From assembly GCF_002355655.1 (NCBI RefSeq), contig NZ_AP017569.1, positions 1,674,001-1,738,000 on the forward strand: 64,000 bases of DNA, read 5' to 3'. The notes under the pieces were generated by a model. It was not told the DNA's origin, made no database searches, and was given only the letters and a program-made list of their open reading frames with translations. Each line of letters begins with the position of its first letter. Within the stretch, counting starts at the first letter, position 1. Below are positions 46,912 to 56,189 of this stretch, in pieces. This stretch comes from Halorubrum trapanicum. GTDB taxonomy: Archaea; Halobacteriota; Halobacteria; Halobacteriales; Haloferacaceae. The position numbers and the translations under genes are program-made.

Positions 46912-47267
46912 CCCTCGGTGAACGCCGCCAAAGTCCCAATCGTTCGCTTATAAATGACTGTCTATAGATCGACGGACGATACCTCCAAAGCCCCAGCCGG
47001 CGAGGCGGGCGCACGCTCGCTGTGCGCCTCACTCGGTCGCTATCGCTCCCTCGTTCGGTGCTTACGTCGCCTGCGCCCGCCTCGCCGGCTGCCACTTTGA
47101 GTCCCGCCCGACAGCTCCGATACCGCACCTCACGCCTCCCCAGCCTCGCCGCTCGCTCGGGGCTCCCTTCGGTCGCCCGCGTCGCTCGCGGCGTCCCTCG
47201 CGCGTGCTCCTCGCGGCCGCCGATGGCGGCCGCTCGCAGGCACGCGCCACCGCGGATCTATTTATAA
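46912..47267 (-). repeat. Three-hairpin intergenic element, copy E
   Basis: Minus strand from TTTATAA (47261-47267). Hairpin III has GCGGCCGCC/GGCGGCCGC arms; hairpin II is shortened to CGCCGC/GCGGCG; hairpin I has perfect 19-bp arms (46995-47013 with 47072-47090). The linker reads GGACTCAAAGTGGCAG, one base from consensus. One full 57-nt tail unit holding TTATAAA (46948) and a truncated second end it. The thiQ stop codon lies about 12 nt beyond its 5' border. Confidence 0.85.
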
Positions 47268-47278
47268 GCGTTCGTCGG

Positions 47279-48433
47279 TCACCGTGATTCTACTTCGATC
47301 ACGTGCGCGTCTTCGGGGTCGAACCCGACCGCGACCGCGCCGTCGATCGGGTCGACGACGCGGACGACGAGGTCGCGGTCCTCCCAGTCCAGCGTGACGC
47401 GCGTCGTCTCGCCGAGGAACTCCGCGCTGGCGACGGTCGCGCGCAGCGCGTTCCCGCGCGCGGAGGGCGCGGCGTCCCCTGAATTCCCGTCCGCGCCCGC
47501 GACGCGGAGGTTCTCCGGCCGGACGCAGAACGCGATCCGGTCGCCGGCGGTCGGCGAGTCGACGTCGCGCCCGTCGCCGACCCCCACGCGCAGGGTCGCG
47601 TCCCCGCCGTCGACATCGACCGCGAGCTCCCCGTCGGCGGTGGCGTCGACCACCTCCCCGGTGAACACGTTGTTGTCGCCGACGAACTCGGCGACGAACC
47701 GGGTCGCGGGCTCGCGGTAGACGGTTCGTGGGGGCGCCACCTGCTCGGGCGTCCCGTCGTTCATCACCGCGACGCGGTCGGAGACGGCCAGCGCCTCCTC
47801 CTGGTCGTGGGTGACGTATATCGTGGTGATCCCGAGTTCCGACTGGATCTCCTTCACCTGCGCGCGAAGCCGCTCGCGGAGCCGCGCGTCGAGCGCGCTC
47901 ATCGGCTCGTCCAAGAGGAGCACGTCGGGCCCGGGCGCGAGCGCCCGCGCCATCGCGATCCGCTGCTGTTGCCCGCCCGAGAGGCTCTCGGGGTCGCGGT
48001 CGGCCGCGTCGGGGAGGTCGACCAGTTCGAGCAGCTCCGCGACGCGCTCGTCGCGCGTCGTCCCCTCGGGCGGCTCGGCGAAGTTGAGCCCGTACGCGAC
48101 GTTCTCGCCGACGGTCATATGCGGGAACAGCGCGTAGCTCTGGAAGACGACGCCCACGTCGCGGTCCTCGGGCGGGACGCCGGCCATCGACTCGCCGCCG
48201 AACCGGACCGCCCCGCTCGTCGGCTCCTCGAACCCCGCGATCAGCCGGAGCGTGGTCGTCTTCCCGCAGCCCGAGGGCCCGACGAGCGTGAAGAACTCCC
48301 CCTCGCGCACCCGGAGCGTCACGTCGTCGACGGCGGCCGTCTCGCCGTAGCGCTTCGTCACGCCGTCGAGTTCGACGGCGACTGAGTGGCCGTTTTCCGA
48401 ACCCGTAGCCCGCTCAGAGCCCACGGTGCTCAC
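47279..48433 (-). CDS. thiQ: ABC importer ATPase, thiamine-type (ThiQ-like)
   Basis: A 384-residue ATP-binding subunit. Walker A GPSGCGKTTT (about 54-63), signature LSGGQQQRIAMA, Walker B VLLLDEP and switch THDQEEALAVSD; a C-terminal OB/TOBE domain follows. It starts at a GTG and overlaps the permease gene by 20 bp. The binding protein upstream points to thiamine; Fe3+ or polyamine importers have similar ATPases, so the assignment rests on context. Confidence 0.85.
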   Translation of the reverse strand: MSTVGSERATGSENGHSVAVELDGVTKRYGETAAVDDVTLRVREGEFFTLVGPSGCGKTTTLRLIAGFEEPTSGAVRFGGESMAGVPPEDRDVGVVFQSYALFPHMTVGENVAYGLNFAEPPEGTTRDERVAELLELVDLPDAADRDPESLSGGQQQRIAMARALAPGPDVLLLDEPMSALDARLRERLRAQVKEIQSELGITTIYVTHDQEEALAVSDRVAVMNDGTPEQVAPPRTVYREPATRFVAEFVGDNNVFTGEVVDATADGELAVDVDGGDATLRVGVGDGRDVDSPTAGDRIAFCVRPENLRVAGADGNSGDAAPSARGNALRATVASAEFLGETTRVTLDWEDRDLVVRVVDPIDGAVAVGFDPEDAHVIEVESR

Positions 48434-50264
48434 CTCCCAGCCGCTCGATGACGACGAAGCTGAGGCCGGTGACGACCAGCAGGACGACGCCCATGGCGGT
48501 CGCCGGTCCGAGCCGCCGCCCGATGAAGCGTTCGATCGCGACGGGCATCGTGTACGCGTCGGCGCCGGTCGCCAGCACGACGGTCGAGGTGAACTCGCCG
48601 ATCGACACCGCGAACGCGAACGCCGCGCCCGCGACGACGGCGGGCCAGACGAGGGGGAGCTCCACGTCGCGGACCACCCGCGCCCGCGAGGCGCCGAGCG
48701 CCCGCGCGGACTCGACGAGCGAGCGGTCCAGCCCGGCGAGCCCGGGCGACACGGTGCGCACGACGAACGGGTAGCCCGAGACCGCGTGCGCGACGACGAT
48801 CGCGACCGCGCCGCTCGCGGCGATCCGCCACCCCGCGATCTCGACGCCGAAGACGAGCCCCCGAAGCAGGCCGAGGCCGACGATGATCCCGGACACCGCC
48901 AGCGGCGCCATCACGGCCGCGTCGACCAGCGTCCGCCCGCGGTACCGCCGCGTGGTCAGCACCGCGACGACGACGCCCATCGGCAGCGCGAGCAGGGTCG
49001 CCCCCGTCGCGAAGACCAGCGAGTTCCGGATGGCGGGCCACGGCCGCACCTGGAACGCCGCCCCCGTCTGCTGGCGCTCGACGAGGAACCGGTAGTGGTC
49101 GAGCGTGAGCGCGCCGTCACCGCCCGTGACGCTCGCGAGGACCATCGACGCGATCGGCGCGAGGAAGATGATCCCCGCGACGGCGACGTAGGCGGCGAGC
49201 CCCGCCCGCGGCAGCAGCTCTCGGAGGGTGGGGGCCGGCGGGAACAGCGGTCGCCGCGGCAGCGGGCGCGCGCCCCGCGTGTTCGTCGAGCTGCGGGCCT
49301 CGTACCGGAGGTACGCGAGGAGGACCCCGAGCGAGATCGCGAGCTCGACGATCGCCAGCGCGGCGGCCTCGGCGTAGCTCAGGTCGCGCACCAGCCGATA
49401 AATGAACACCTCCACGGTCGCGAGCTGGAACCCGCCGAGCGCTAAGACGATGGGGAACGTGCCGAAGGTGAACACGAAGGTGAGGGCCGCGCCCGTCAGC
49501 ACCGCGGGGTACACCTGCGGCGCGACCACGTCGACGAACGCGCGGACCGGGCCGGCGCCGAGGCTCCGGGCCGTCTCGACCGCGCTCGCGTCCACCGACT
49601 CCCACGCCGCGGCCGTCACGCGCGCCACGAGCGGCGCGTTGTAGAACGCGTGGGCGATCACCACCGCTTCGAGGGTGAAGAGCAGGTCGACCGGCGGGAG
49701 CCCGATCGCGGTCAGCGCGGCGTTCAGGGTGCCGTTGTCGCCGAACGTGGCGACGAACCCGACCGCGACCATGATCGACGGGAGGACGAACGGGACGATG
49801 GTGAGCGAACGCAGCGTCCGCCGGCCGGGGAACTCGAAGCGCGCGAGCAGGTAGGCGGCGGGGAGCCCGAGGGCGACGCTCGCGAGCGTCGAGAGGACCG
49901 CCTGGTACGCGGTGAAGCCGACGATCCCCAGCCGGCGGTCCGGAGAGAGCAGCGAGCGCGCGACCGCGGCCGGCGATTCGCCCGACAGCAGCCGCGCGAG
50001 TTCGCCGAAGTAGAACGGGTCGGTGAGGACCTCGGCGAAGACCGCGAGGGTGACGGCGCCGTCGACGACGACCGCCTCGATCAGGACGGTCGCGGTCGGG
50101 TAGTAGAAGGCGACGACGAGCGCGGCGCTGGTGAGGACCGCGAGCGCGGTCAGCGCGTGCGACTCGACGCCCTCGCGGAGGCGGGTCAGCCGGTCCGCAC
50201 GCCGGCCGTCGTCGGTCGCCCGGTCGTCGTCACCGGTCGCACGCCCGCCGTCGACTCCCGTCAC
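48414..50264 (-). CDS. thiP: Fused double-domain ABC permease (ThiP-like)
   Basis: A 616-residue permease with two binding-protein-dependent transport modules in one chain, each of about six helices, as in bacterial ThiP and ferric FbpB. EAA loops are recognisable: ETARSLGAGPVRAFVDVVAP in the first half and ESARALGASRARVVRDVELP in the second. GTG start at 50262-50264. It sits between the binding-protein and ATPase genes; polar N-terminal 35 residues are cytoplasmic. Confidence 0.87.
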   Translation of the reverse strand: MTGVDGGRATGDDDRATDDGRRADRLTRLREGVESHALTALAVLTSAALVVAFYYPTATVLIEAVVVDGAVTLAVFAEVLTDPFYFGELARLLSGESPAAVARSLLSPDRRLGIVGFTAYQAVLSTLASVALGLPAAYLLARFEFPGRRTLRSLTIVPFVLPSIMVAVGFVATFGDNGTLNAALTAIGLPPVDLLFTLEAVVIAHAFYNAPLVARVTAAAWESVDASAVETARSLGAGPVRAFVDVVAPQVYPAVLTGAALTFVFTFGTFPIVLALGGFQLATVEVFIYRLVRDLSYAEAAALAIVELAISLGVLLAYLRYEARSSTNTRGARPLPRRPLFPPAPTLRELLPRAGLAAYVAVAGIIFLAPIASMVLASVTGGDGALTLDHYRFLVERQQTGAAFQVRPWPAIRNSLVFATGATLLALPMGVVVAVLTTRRYRGRTLVDAAVMAPLAVSGIIVGLGLLRGLVFGVEIAGWRIAASGAVAIVVAHAVSGYPFVVRTVSPGLAGLDRSLVESARALGASRARVVRDVELPLVWPAVVAGAAFAFAVSIGEFTSTVVLATGADAYTMPVAIERFIGRRLGPATAMGVVLLVVTGLSFVVIERLGGEHRGL

Positions 50265-50291
50265 GCGCTCGGTTCCTCGTCGGCCACGCGG

Positions 50292-51545
50292 TTAGTTCCC
50301 GGCGAACTGCCGCTCCCAGGCCTCGACCCACGCGTCGACCGAGCCCTGAAGCTCGTCGTAGGTGAACGTCACCGGGTCGGCCGGCTCCTTCGCCAGCTCG
50401 GCGTAGTCGCTCGGCAGCTCGGCGCCGTTCGTCGCCGGGAACGCGACGTTGCGCCGGGCGATCTGGCCCTGAACCGCCGGCTCCAGCATGAACGACATGA
50501 ACTCCCGGGCGAGGTCGGGTTCGTCCGCCTCGGCGAAGACCGCCATCCCCTCGGGGTTCGCGTACGCCTGGTCGTTCAGGAAGCGGATCTGGTGTTTGTC
50601 GAGGTCCTGCCCCTCCATGTCGGCGAACACCTGGTCGGTGGAGTAGGAGACGACCATCGGCGCCTCTCCCTCGCTCCACGCCGCGTACGCGTCGTCCCAC
50701 GAGCCGAGGACGCGCACCTCGTTCTCCTGGAGGTCCGCCCAGTAGTCGAGGTAGTCGTAGTCGGGGTCGCCGTCCTCGCCCGCGATCGCCTCGCCGTCGC
50801 CGTCGCTCGCGACGCCGCCGTCGCCGAAGCGGTTGACCGTGTGGAGGAGGAACGCGCGCCCGGTCGAGGAGGCGCCGGGGTTCTGCGCGATGAGCGCGCC
50901 CCTGTGCTCCTCGTCGAGCAGCCCCTCGAACGTCTCCGGGGCCTCCGTCGCGGTGCCGTCGTACACGAGGCTGATGTACCCGGTGTCGTACGGGACCGCG
51001 CGGTCGAACGGGTCGAACCGGAGCCCCTCCTTCACCGCGTCGCGCCCGTCGACGTCGCCCGCCTCGACGAAGAGGTCGCCGTCGAGCTCGTCGTCGACGC
51101 GCACGAGGTCCTCCGTGGTGAGCCCCACGTAGAGGTCGGCGTCGATCGACGCGCCGGACGCGGCGCGCTCGATGTAGTAGTTCACCTCGTTGCTCGGGGT
51201 CGCCCACTCCAGCTCGGCGTCGACGCGGCTCTCGAACTCCTCTTTGAGCCACTCGCCGGGGCTCACGGAGGGCGCGTCGATGAAGCTCGTGTACGTCGCG
51301 ACCGTCAGCGTCGGCGTCTCGCCGTCGCTTCCGTCCTCACCGTCGTCGGTGTCGTTTCCGTCGGCCGCACCGTCCCCCTCGCTCTCGGAGCCGTCGCTCC
51401 CGGAGCCGTCGCCCCCGTCGCCGACGCGCTCGGCGCTACAGCCGGCGAGCGCGGCGGCCCCCGCCGCCCCGGCCGCCGTCAGGAACCGTCGTCGGGTGCG
51501 TGACCGGGCGCGTCGCCGCCGCGTCTCGCTCTCGTCGGTAGTCAT
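50292..51545 (-). CDS. thiB: Tat-exported thiamine-type substrate-binding lipoprotein
   Basis: A 417-residue binding protein. The N-terminus has twin arginines (RTRRRFLTAAGAAGAAAL) and lipobox AGC, so it is exported folded and lipid-anchored, followed by an acidic linker (about 45-80). The mature part begins TLTVATYTSFIDAPSVSPG and contains NEVNYYIERAASGASIDADL, like thiamine-binding TbpA/ThiB proteins. First gene of the operon. The ATG at 51543-51545 is preferred over the preceding GTG. Confidence 0.85.
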   Translation of the reverse strand: MTTDESETRRRRARSRTRRRFLTAAGAAGAAALAGCSAERVGDGGDGSGSDGSESEGDGAADGNDTDDGEDGSDGETPTLTVATYTSFIDAPSVSPGEWLKEEFESRVDAELEWATPSNEVNYYIERAASGASIDADLYVGLTTEDLVRVDDELDGDLFVEAGDVDGRDAVKEGLRFDPFDRAVPYDTGYISLVYDGTATEAPETFEGLLDEEHRGALIAQNPGASSTGRAFLLHTVNRFGDGGVASDGDGEAIAGEDGDPDYDYLDYWADLQENEVRVLGSWDDAYAAWSEGEAPMVVSYSTDQVFADMEGQDLDKHQIRFLNDQAYANPEGMAVFAEADEPDLAREFMSFMLEPAVQGQIARRNVAFPATNGAELPSDYAELAKEPADPVTFTYDELQGSVDAWVEAWERQFAGN

Positions 51546-51680
51546 CACTCGGTTGTTGTACCCGGTGGTTACATAAGGGATCCGTCCGCGCCGTCCGCTT
51601 CACCTCCGGGCGGCGGGGACGAGGGGCGTCGCCGCTCGGACCGGCGACATCCATTTATCCGGAGGCGACCACCCCGATCC

Positions 51681-52499
51681 ATGGACGAGCACACCGGAGC
51701 GCGGTCGACGCGGACGACGCGGCGGCGGCTGCTCGCCGGCGGCGCGGCGGTCGGGGTCGTCGGCCTCGCGGGCTGTCTCGGCGGGCGCGACGGGCCGGTG
51801 CCGGCCCCCGAGGTGACGAGCGACCGGATCGAGGACTGGCGGCAGACCGACGAGTCCGAGGGTACCGTGTTCGAGCGGTCGTACGGCCCCGTCACGGTTC
51901 GGGCGCTCGAACGCACGCGGATCTTCGAGTACGCGCCCGTCGCGGACGCGCTCGCCGAGACGGTCGACGCGTCGGGGTCGCCCGTCGTCTTCTTCGCGAC
52001 GCGGATCGACCTCCGGCCCGCGATCGACGGGCTCCCGGCCGGCGTCGGCCGGGATCGGGTGATGAGCGAGGTGGAGACGGCGGCGGTCGACGCCTTCCGC
52101 GCGCAGCTCCGGAACGCCGGCATCGAGAACGTCGAGGTCGCCGAGGAGATGACCACTACCGTGCGCTCCGGCCACACCGCGACCGCGTGGCGACTGACGG
52201 GCGAGTACGCGCTCGACGGTGAGATTCCGCTCCCGACCGGGTCGACCGCGGAGATCGACCGCCCGCTCGAGATCGAGGCCCGGCTCGGCGTCTGGCACGA
52301 CGGGACCGACGTCATCGTCGCCGGCGGCGCGTACCCGACCGAGCCGCTCCTCGAGGTCTTCGACGACGCGCTACCCGACTCGATCGACGCCGAGAGCGCG
52401 GTGACGCGGCTCGCCGACGCCGAGACCGCCGAGGCGCTCGCGACCGACCCCGCCGTCTACGACGAGGACGTCTCGCAGCTGCTCATATCGGTGGAGTAA
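51681..52499 (+). CDS. Tat-type lipoprotein of unknown function (DUF6517-like)
   Basis: A 272-residue secreted protein. Twin-arginine region TRRRLLAGGAAVG, hydrophobic stretch and lipobox LAGC (Cys near 34). The mature domain has alternating beta strands (VFFATRIDLRP, HTATAWRLTGEYAL, DVIVAGGAYPTEPL). Divergent from thiB with 135 bp between. Family name is from recalled pattern; ligand unknown. Confidence 0.75.
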   Translation: MDEHTGARSTRTTRRRLLAGGAAVGVVGLAGCLGGRDGPVPAPEVTSDRIEDWRQTDESEGTVFERSYGPVTVRALERTRIFEYAPVADALAETVDASGSPVVFFATRIDLRPAIDGLPAGVGRDRVMSEVETAAVDAFRAQLRNAGIENVEVAEEMTTTVRSGHTATAWRLTGEYALDGEIPLPTGSTAEIDRPLEIEARLGVWHDGTDVIVAGGAYPTEPLLEVFDDALPDSIDAESAVTRLADAETAEALATDPAVYDEDVSQLLISVE

Positions 52500-52545
52500 G
52501 CGGGTCGAGGCTCCGGAATCACCGAGTTCCGTCGAAACTCTATCA

Positions 52546-53027
52546 TTTATAAATACGGTGTGGTGGCGCGTGCCTCCGAGTGGCCGCCGAAGGCGGCCGC
52601 GAGGAGCACGCGCGAGGGAGTCGGCCGACCGGAGGGAGGCCGACGAGGCTGGGGAGGCGTGAGGCTGCGGTCCCGCGAGCGACCGGAGGGAGCGAGCGGG
52701 AGCACGGAGGTCGCAGCCCGCGCAGCGAGCGAAGCGAGCGAGCAGGACCGTCTTCCGGCGGTGCGGTCGCGGTCGGGTGGGACTCAAAGGGGCAGTCGCG
52801 AGGACGCCGTAGGCGACGTAAGCACCGCAGCGAAGGAGCGGTAGCGACTGAGCGAGGAGCGCAGCGAGCGTACGGCGTCCTCGCGACTGGGGCTTTGGCG
52901 GTGGTCGCCGTTGATCAGCGGCCACCCACGTACAGCCGAGCGATGGGGCTTTGGCGGTGGTCGCCGTCGATCAAGTCTCAGCTATTTATAAACGAGCGAC
53001 TGAGCCTTCGGAGACGTTCGCCGCGCA
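52546..53027 (+). repeat. Three-hairpin intergenic element, copy F (long subtype)
   Basis: Plus strand from TTTATAA (52546-52552). Hairpin III GGCCGCC/GGCGGCC; hairpin II GTCGGCC/GGCCGAC; then the extra segment shared with copy B (about 52665-52776, hairpin TCCCGC/GCGGGA). Hairpin I has perfect 18-bp arms (52794-52811 with 52871-52888), with bases different from the other copies. Tail units of 57 and 56 nt follow, the second with TTTATAA at 52985, then a partial third. In both full tail units GGAGG is GGCGG. It ends 60 nt before hisA. Confidence 0.86.
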
Positions 53028-53056
53028 ACCCTCCGTTTCGTCTCGAACCGACCTGT

Positions 53057-53062
53057 TTAATC
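53057..53062 (+). promoter_or_regulatory. TATA-like box of hisA
   Basis: TTTAAT about 27 nt before the hisA ATG (53086), just beyond the end of element F, so hisA appears to keep its own promoter. Confidence 0.5.
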
Positions 53063-53085
53063 GGCGTCCCCGACTCTCGTTCCGT

Positions 53086-53826
53086 ATGAGCGACTTCCCC
53101 GAGTTCGAGGTGATCCCCGCCGTCGACGTGCAGGACGGCGAGGTCGTCCAGTTGGTCGGCGGCGAGCGCGGGACGGGCAAGCGCTACGGCGACCCGGTCG
53201 CGGCCGCCGAGCGGTGGATCGAGGCGGGCGCCGGCACGCTCCACCTCGTCGACCTCGACGGCGCGTTCGAGGGCGAGCGCGTCAACGCGGCGGCGATCGA
53301 GTCGGTCGTCGAGAGCGTTCCGGACGCGGTCGGCCTCCAACTGGGGGGCGGCATCCGCACGGCAGAGGGCGCGCGCGACCTCCTCGAGTTGGGCCTCGAC
53401 CGCGTCATCCTCGGTACCGCGGCGGTCGAGACGCCCGAGATCGTCGCCGAGATCGACGAGACGCACCCCGGGAGCGTCGTCGTCAGCCTCGACGCGAAGG
53501 ACGGCGAGGTCGTGGTGTCGGGGTGGACCGAGGGGACCGGGCTCGACCCGGCCGAGGCCGCGGCGCGCTACGAAGAGCTGGGCGCCGGCGCGATCCTCTT
53601 TACGAACGTCGACGTGGAAGGGCAGTTAGAGGGGATCGACCGCGAGGCGGTCGCGAGCGTCGTCGAGGCCGTGGACATACCCGTCATCGCCTCCGGCGGC
53701 GTGGCGAGCGTCGAGGACGTTGTCGATTTAAAAGAGGCCGGCGCGGCCGCGGTCGTCGTCGGCACCGCGCTGTACGAGGGCGAGTTCACGCTCCGAGAGG
53801 CGCAGAACGCGGCCGATGAGATTTAA
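53086..53826 (+). CDS. hisA: ProFAR isomerase
   Basis: A 246-residue TIM-barrel enzyme of histidine synthesis (isomerises phosphoribosylformimino-AICAR-P). Catalytic Asp in IPAVDVQDGEVVQL (near residue 12), GGGIRT phosphate loop, ILGTAAVETP, second Asp in SLDAKDGEVV and ASGGVASVED. Full length. Element G separates it from hisB by 500 bp. Confidence 0.95.
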   Translation: MSDFPEFEVIPAVDVQDGEVVQLVGGERGTGKRYGDPVAAAERWIEAGAGTLHLVDLDGAFEGERVNAAAIESVVESVPDAVGLQLGGGIRTAEGARDLLELGLDRVILGTAAVETPEIVAEIDETHPGSVVVSLDAKDGEVVVSGWTEGTGLDPAEAAARYEELGAGAILFTNVDVEGQLEGIDREAVASVVEAVDIPVIASGGVASVEDVVDLKEAGAAAVVVGTALYEGEFTLREAQNAADEI

Positions 53827-53855
53827 ATACTGAACTCCGGATCTGTTGCTGCTTA

Positions 53856-54227
53856 TTTATAAGTGACACTCGGATCGCCGGAGAACACCTCCAAAACTCC
53901 AGTCGCTTGTTAATAAATGACTGACTGTGGATCGCCGGCGAACACCTCCAAAGCCCCAGCCGGGAGGGCGCCGCACGCTCGCTGCGCTCCTCACTCGGTC
54001 GCTCACTGCGTTCGCTCCCTCGTTGCGGTGCTTGCGTCGCCTGCGGCGCCCTCCCGGCTGCCCCTTTGAGTCCCACCCCGCACCGCAACCGCACCTCACG
54101 CCTCCCCAGCCTCGCCGCTCGCTCGGGGCTCCCTTCGGTCGCCCGCGTCGCTCGCGGCGTCCCTCGCGCGGTGCTGCTCGGCCGCAAAGCGGCCTCGCAG
54201 GCACGCGCCACCGCACTCCATTTATAA
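53856..54227 (-). repeat. Three-hairpin intergenic element, copy G
   Basis: Minus strand from TTTATAA (54221-54227), opposite to flanking hisA and hisB. Hairpin III GGCCGC/GCGGCC with loop TTT; hairpin II CGCCGC/GCGGCG as in copy E; hairpin I with perfect 18-bp arms (53958-53975 with 54042-54059). One 57-nt tail unit carries the degenerate box ATTTATTAAC; the next ends in TTATAAAT (53856-53862 on plus strand). Confidence 0.86.
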
Positions 54228-54325
54228 GCATTCTCTCGACTCCCCAATCACGACTGCTCCTCTCTTGCGGAACCGAACCCCGCCCCACCCGCAACCGACT
54301 TACGAATCCCCCGCGACGGGCCCGT

Positions 54326-54922
54326 ATGAGCGAGCACGACCGGACCGCGGCCGTCACCCGCGAGACGAGCGAGACGACGATCGAACTCACCCTCGCGGTC
54401 GACGGCGACGGGGAGAGCGAGGTCTCGACGGGGATCGGCTTCTACGACCACATGCTCGAATCGTTCGCCAAGCACGGCCTCTTCGACCTGACGGTCCGCT
54501 GTGACGGCGACCTCGCGATCGACGACCACCACACGGTCGAGGACGTTGCGATCTGCCTCGGCGAGGCGTTCGACGAGGCGCTCGGCGACAAGCGCGGAAT
54601 TCGGCGGTACGCCGACCGGCGCGTCCCGCTCGACGAGGCGGTCGCGAGCGTCGTCGTCGACGTCGCCGGGCGCCCGTACTACGACTTCTCCGGCGAGTTC
54701 TCGCAGGAGTCGGTCGGGGAGTTCACCAGCGCCATGGCCGACCACTTCGCGCTCTCGCTGGCGCACAACGCCGGGCTGACGCTCCACGCGACCGTCGAGA
54801 CGGGCGACAACGCCCACCACGAGGTCGAGGCGCTGTTCAAGGCCCTGGCCCGCGCGCTCGACGACGCCACCCGCCTCGACGAGCGCCGCAGCGACACGCC
54901 CAGCACGAAGGGGGAGCTCTGA
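54326..54922 (+). CDS. hisB: Imidazoleglycerol-phosphate dehydratase
   Basis: A 198-residue Mn-dependent dehydratase of histidine synthesis. The metal ligands are in [42 protein letters not shown] and [17 protein letters not shown], the paired His motifs of the family. Monofunctional, normal length. The ATG at 54326 lies 98 nt after element G; the longer upstream frame runs through the element and is spurious. Confidence 0.95.
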   Translation: MSEHDRTAAVTRETSETTIELTLAVDGDGESEVSTGIGFYDHMLESFAKHGLFDLTVRCDGDLAIDDHHTVEDVAICLGEAFDEALGDKRGIRRYADRRVPLDEAVASVVVDVAGRPYYDFSGEFSQESVGEFTSAMADHFALSLAHNAGLTLHATVETGDNAHHEVEALFKALARALDDATRLDERRSDTPSTKGEL

Positions 54923-54962
54923 GGCGACGGCCGCGCCCGCGGTGCGCGCTCTCCCCGTCCCG

Positions 54963-55184
54963 TCACTCGGGCGCGGCGAACTCGTTGTACTCCCCGTGGT
55001 GGTAGACGAGTTCGCCCTCGTCTTCCAGCGCGTGGAGGAGGTCGAACACCTCGCTGTACTCCCGGTCGCGGTCGTACTCGACCGCGAGCCGCTGGACGAC
55101 GACCCCCGGCGTCACCGCCGCGGCCTCGTGTTCCTCGACGATCCGGACGGCAAGCCGCCTGAGTTCCTCCGTCTCCGAGTCCAT
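54963..55184 (-). CDS. Small acidic helical protein, unknown
   Basis: Seventy-three residues from ATG 55182-55184 (MDSETEELRRLAVRIVEEHE). VTPGVVVQRLAVEYDRD and FDLLHALEDEGELVYHHGEY look like a small winged-helix module. Convergent with hisB 40 bp away. No family recognised. Confidence 0.6.
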   Translation of the reverse strand: MDSETEELRRLAVRIVEEHEAAAVTPGVVVQRLAVEYDRDREYSEVFDLLHALEDEGELVYHHGEYNEFAAPE

Positions 55185-55286
55185 CTCGTGACGCCGTTCG
55201 GCCGCCCCCGGCAAAACGGTCCGGGCCCGCTCGCACCCCGGGCTCCGCCGACCACTTATCCCACTGCGAACCGTTCGCACGCTCGT

Positions 55287-56177
55287 ATGGAACTCGACTG
55301 CGAGGGCTGCGCCGGCTGCTGTGTCGACTGGCGCCCGCTCGATCCGGCCGCGGCGGGCTCGGACCGCACCGGCCCGCGCCCCCCGCTCGACGACGCCTAC
55401 GACCTCGTTCCCCTCACCCGCGACGAGGTCGCCCGGTTCGTCGACGACGGCCTCGGCGACGCCTTGGTCCCCCGCCTCTTCGAGCCCGCCGAGCGCGACG
55501 ACAGCGTCCGGATCGACGGGACCGACCTCGCCGCGGTCGACGGCCGGCCCGTCTTCGTCGTCGGCCTCCGGAAACCGCCGAAGCCGGTCGCGCCGATCGG
55601 GACCGACGAGCCGCGCTGGCTCGACGCCTGCGCCTTCCTCGACCCGACGACGCTCCAGTGCCGGATCCACGGGGCCGACCGCTACCCGCGCACCTGCTCG
55701 ACGTACCCGGGGCACAACCTCGACCTCGGCGCCGAGACGGAGTGCGAGCGCGTCGAGGCCGCCGGCGGCGGCGACCGCCTCCTCGACGACGAGCCGCCGG
55801 ACGACCTCCCGGCGCCGCCGTTCGGCCCGCAGGCGCTCGGCGCGACCGTGTTCGCCTACCCGGACCCGGACGACCTCGACGGCGTCGTCGCCCGACTCCG
55901 CGACGGGGAGGGGACCGCCGACGACCGCGCGCGCTTCGCCGGCGCCGCCGTCGGCTCTCGCCCGGGGTCGCTGTCGGTGACCCGCGAGCGCATGGCCGAA
56001 GCCCGAGAACGCGCCCGCGAGGCCGACTCGTGGGTCGGCGAAGCGATCGCGGCGTGGACCGAGCGCGCCGGCGAGAACGGTGACCGCGTCGCGCTCGACG
56101 CCGACGCCCGCGACCGACTCGTCCGCGACCTCGAAGACGACGCGGGCGCGCCCGGCACGCCGGGTTGGGGGGAGTGA
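55287..56177 (+). CDS. YkgJ-type cysteine-cluster protein
   Basis: A 296-residue protein. It begins MELDCEGCAGCCVDW and has CAFLDPTTLQCRIHGADRYP with RTCSTYP, the CxxCxxCC and CxxxxxxC cluster of YkgJ/DUF3109-like proteins thought to bind iron-sulfur or zinc. A C-terminal helical extension of about 100 residues is acidic. Role unknown. Confidence 0.82.
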   Translation: MELDCEGCAGCCVDWRPLDPAAAGSDRTGPRPPLDDAYDLVPLTRDEVARFVDDGLGDALVPRLFEPAERDDSVRIDGTDLAAVDGRPVFVVGLRKPPKPVAPIGTDEPRWLDACAFLDPTTLQCRIHGADRYPRTCSTYPGHNLDLGAETECERVEAAGGGDRLLDDEPPDDLPAPPFGPQALGATVFAYPDPDDLDGVVARLRDGEGTADDRARFAGAAVGSRPGSLSVTRERMAEARERAREADSWVGEAIAAWTERAGENGDRVALDADARDRLVRDLEDDAGAPGTPGWGE

Positions 56178-56189
56178 GCCTCTCGCCCC

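Noticed and set aside
49650-51503. 617-residue plus-strand ORF
   Set aside because: Antisense to thiP and thiB, Arg/Val-rich, no recognisable motif.
51546-51680. TPP riboswitch before the thiamine importer
   Set aside because: No THI-box CTGAGA motif is visible in the 135-bp region between the two divergent genes.
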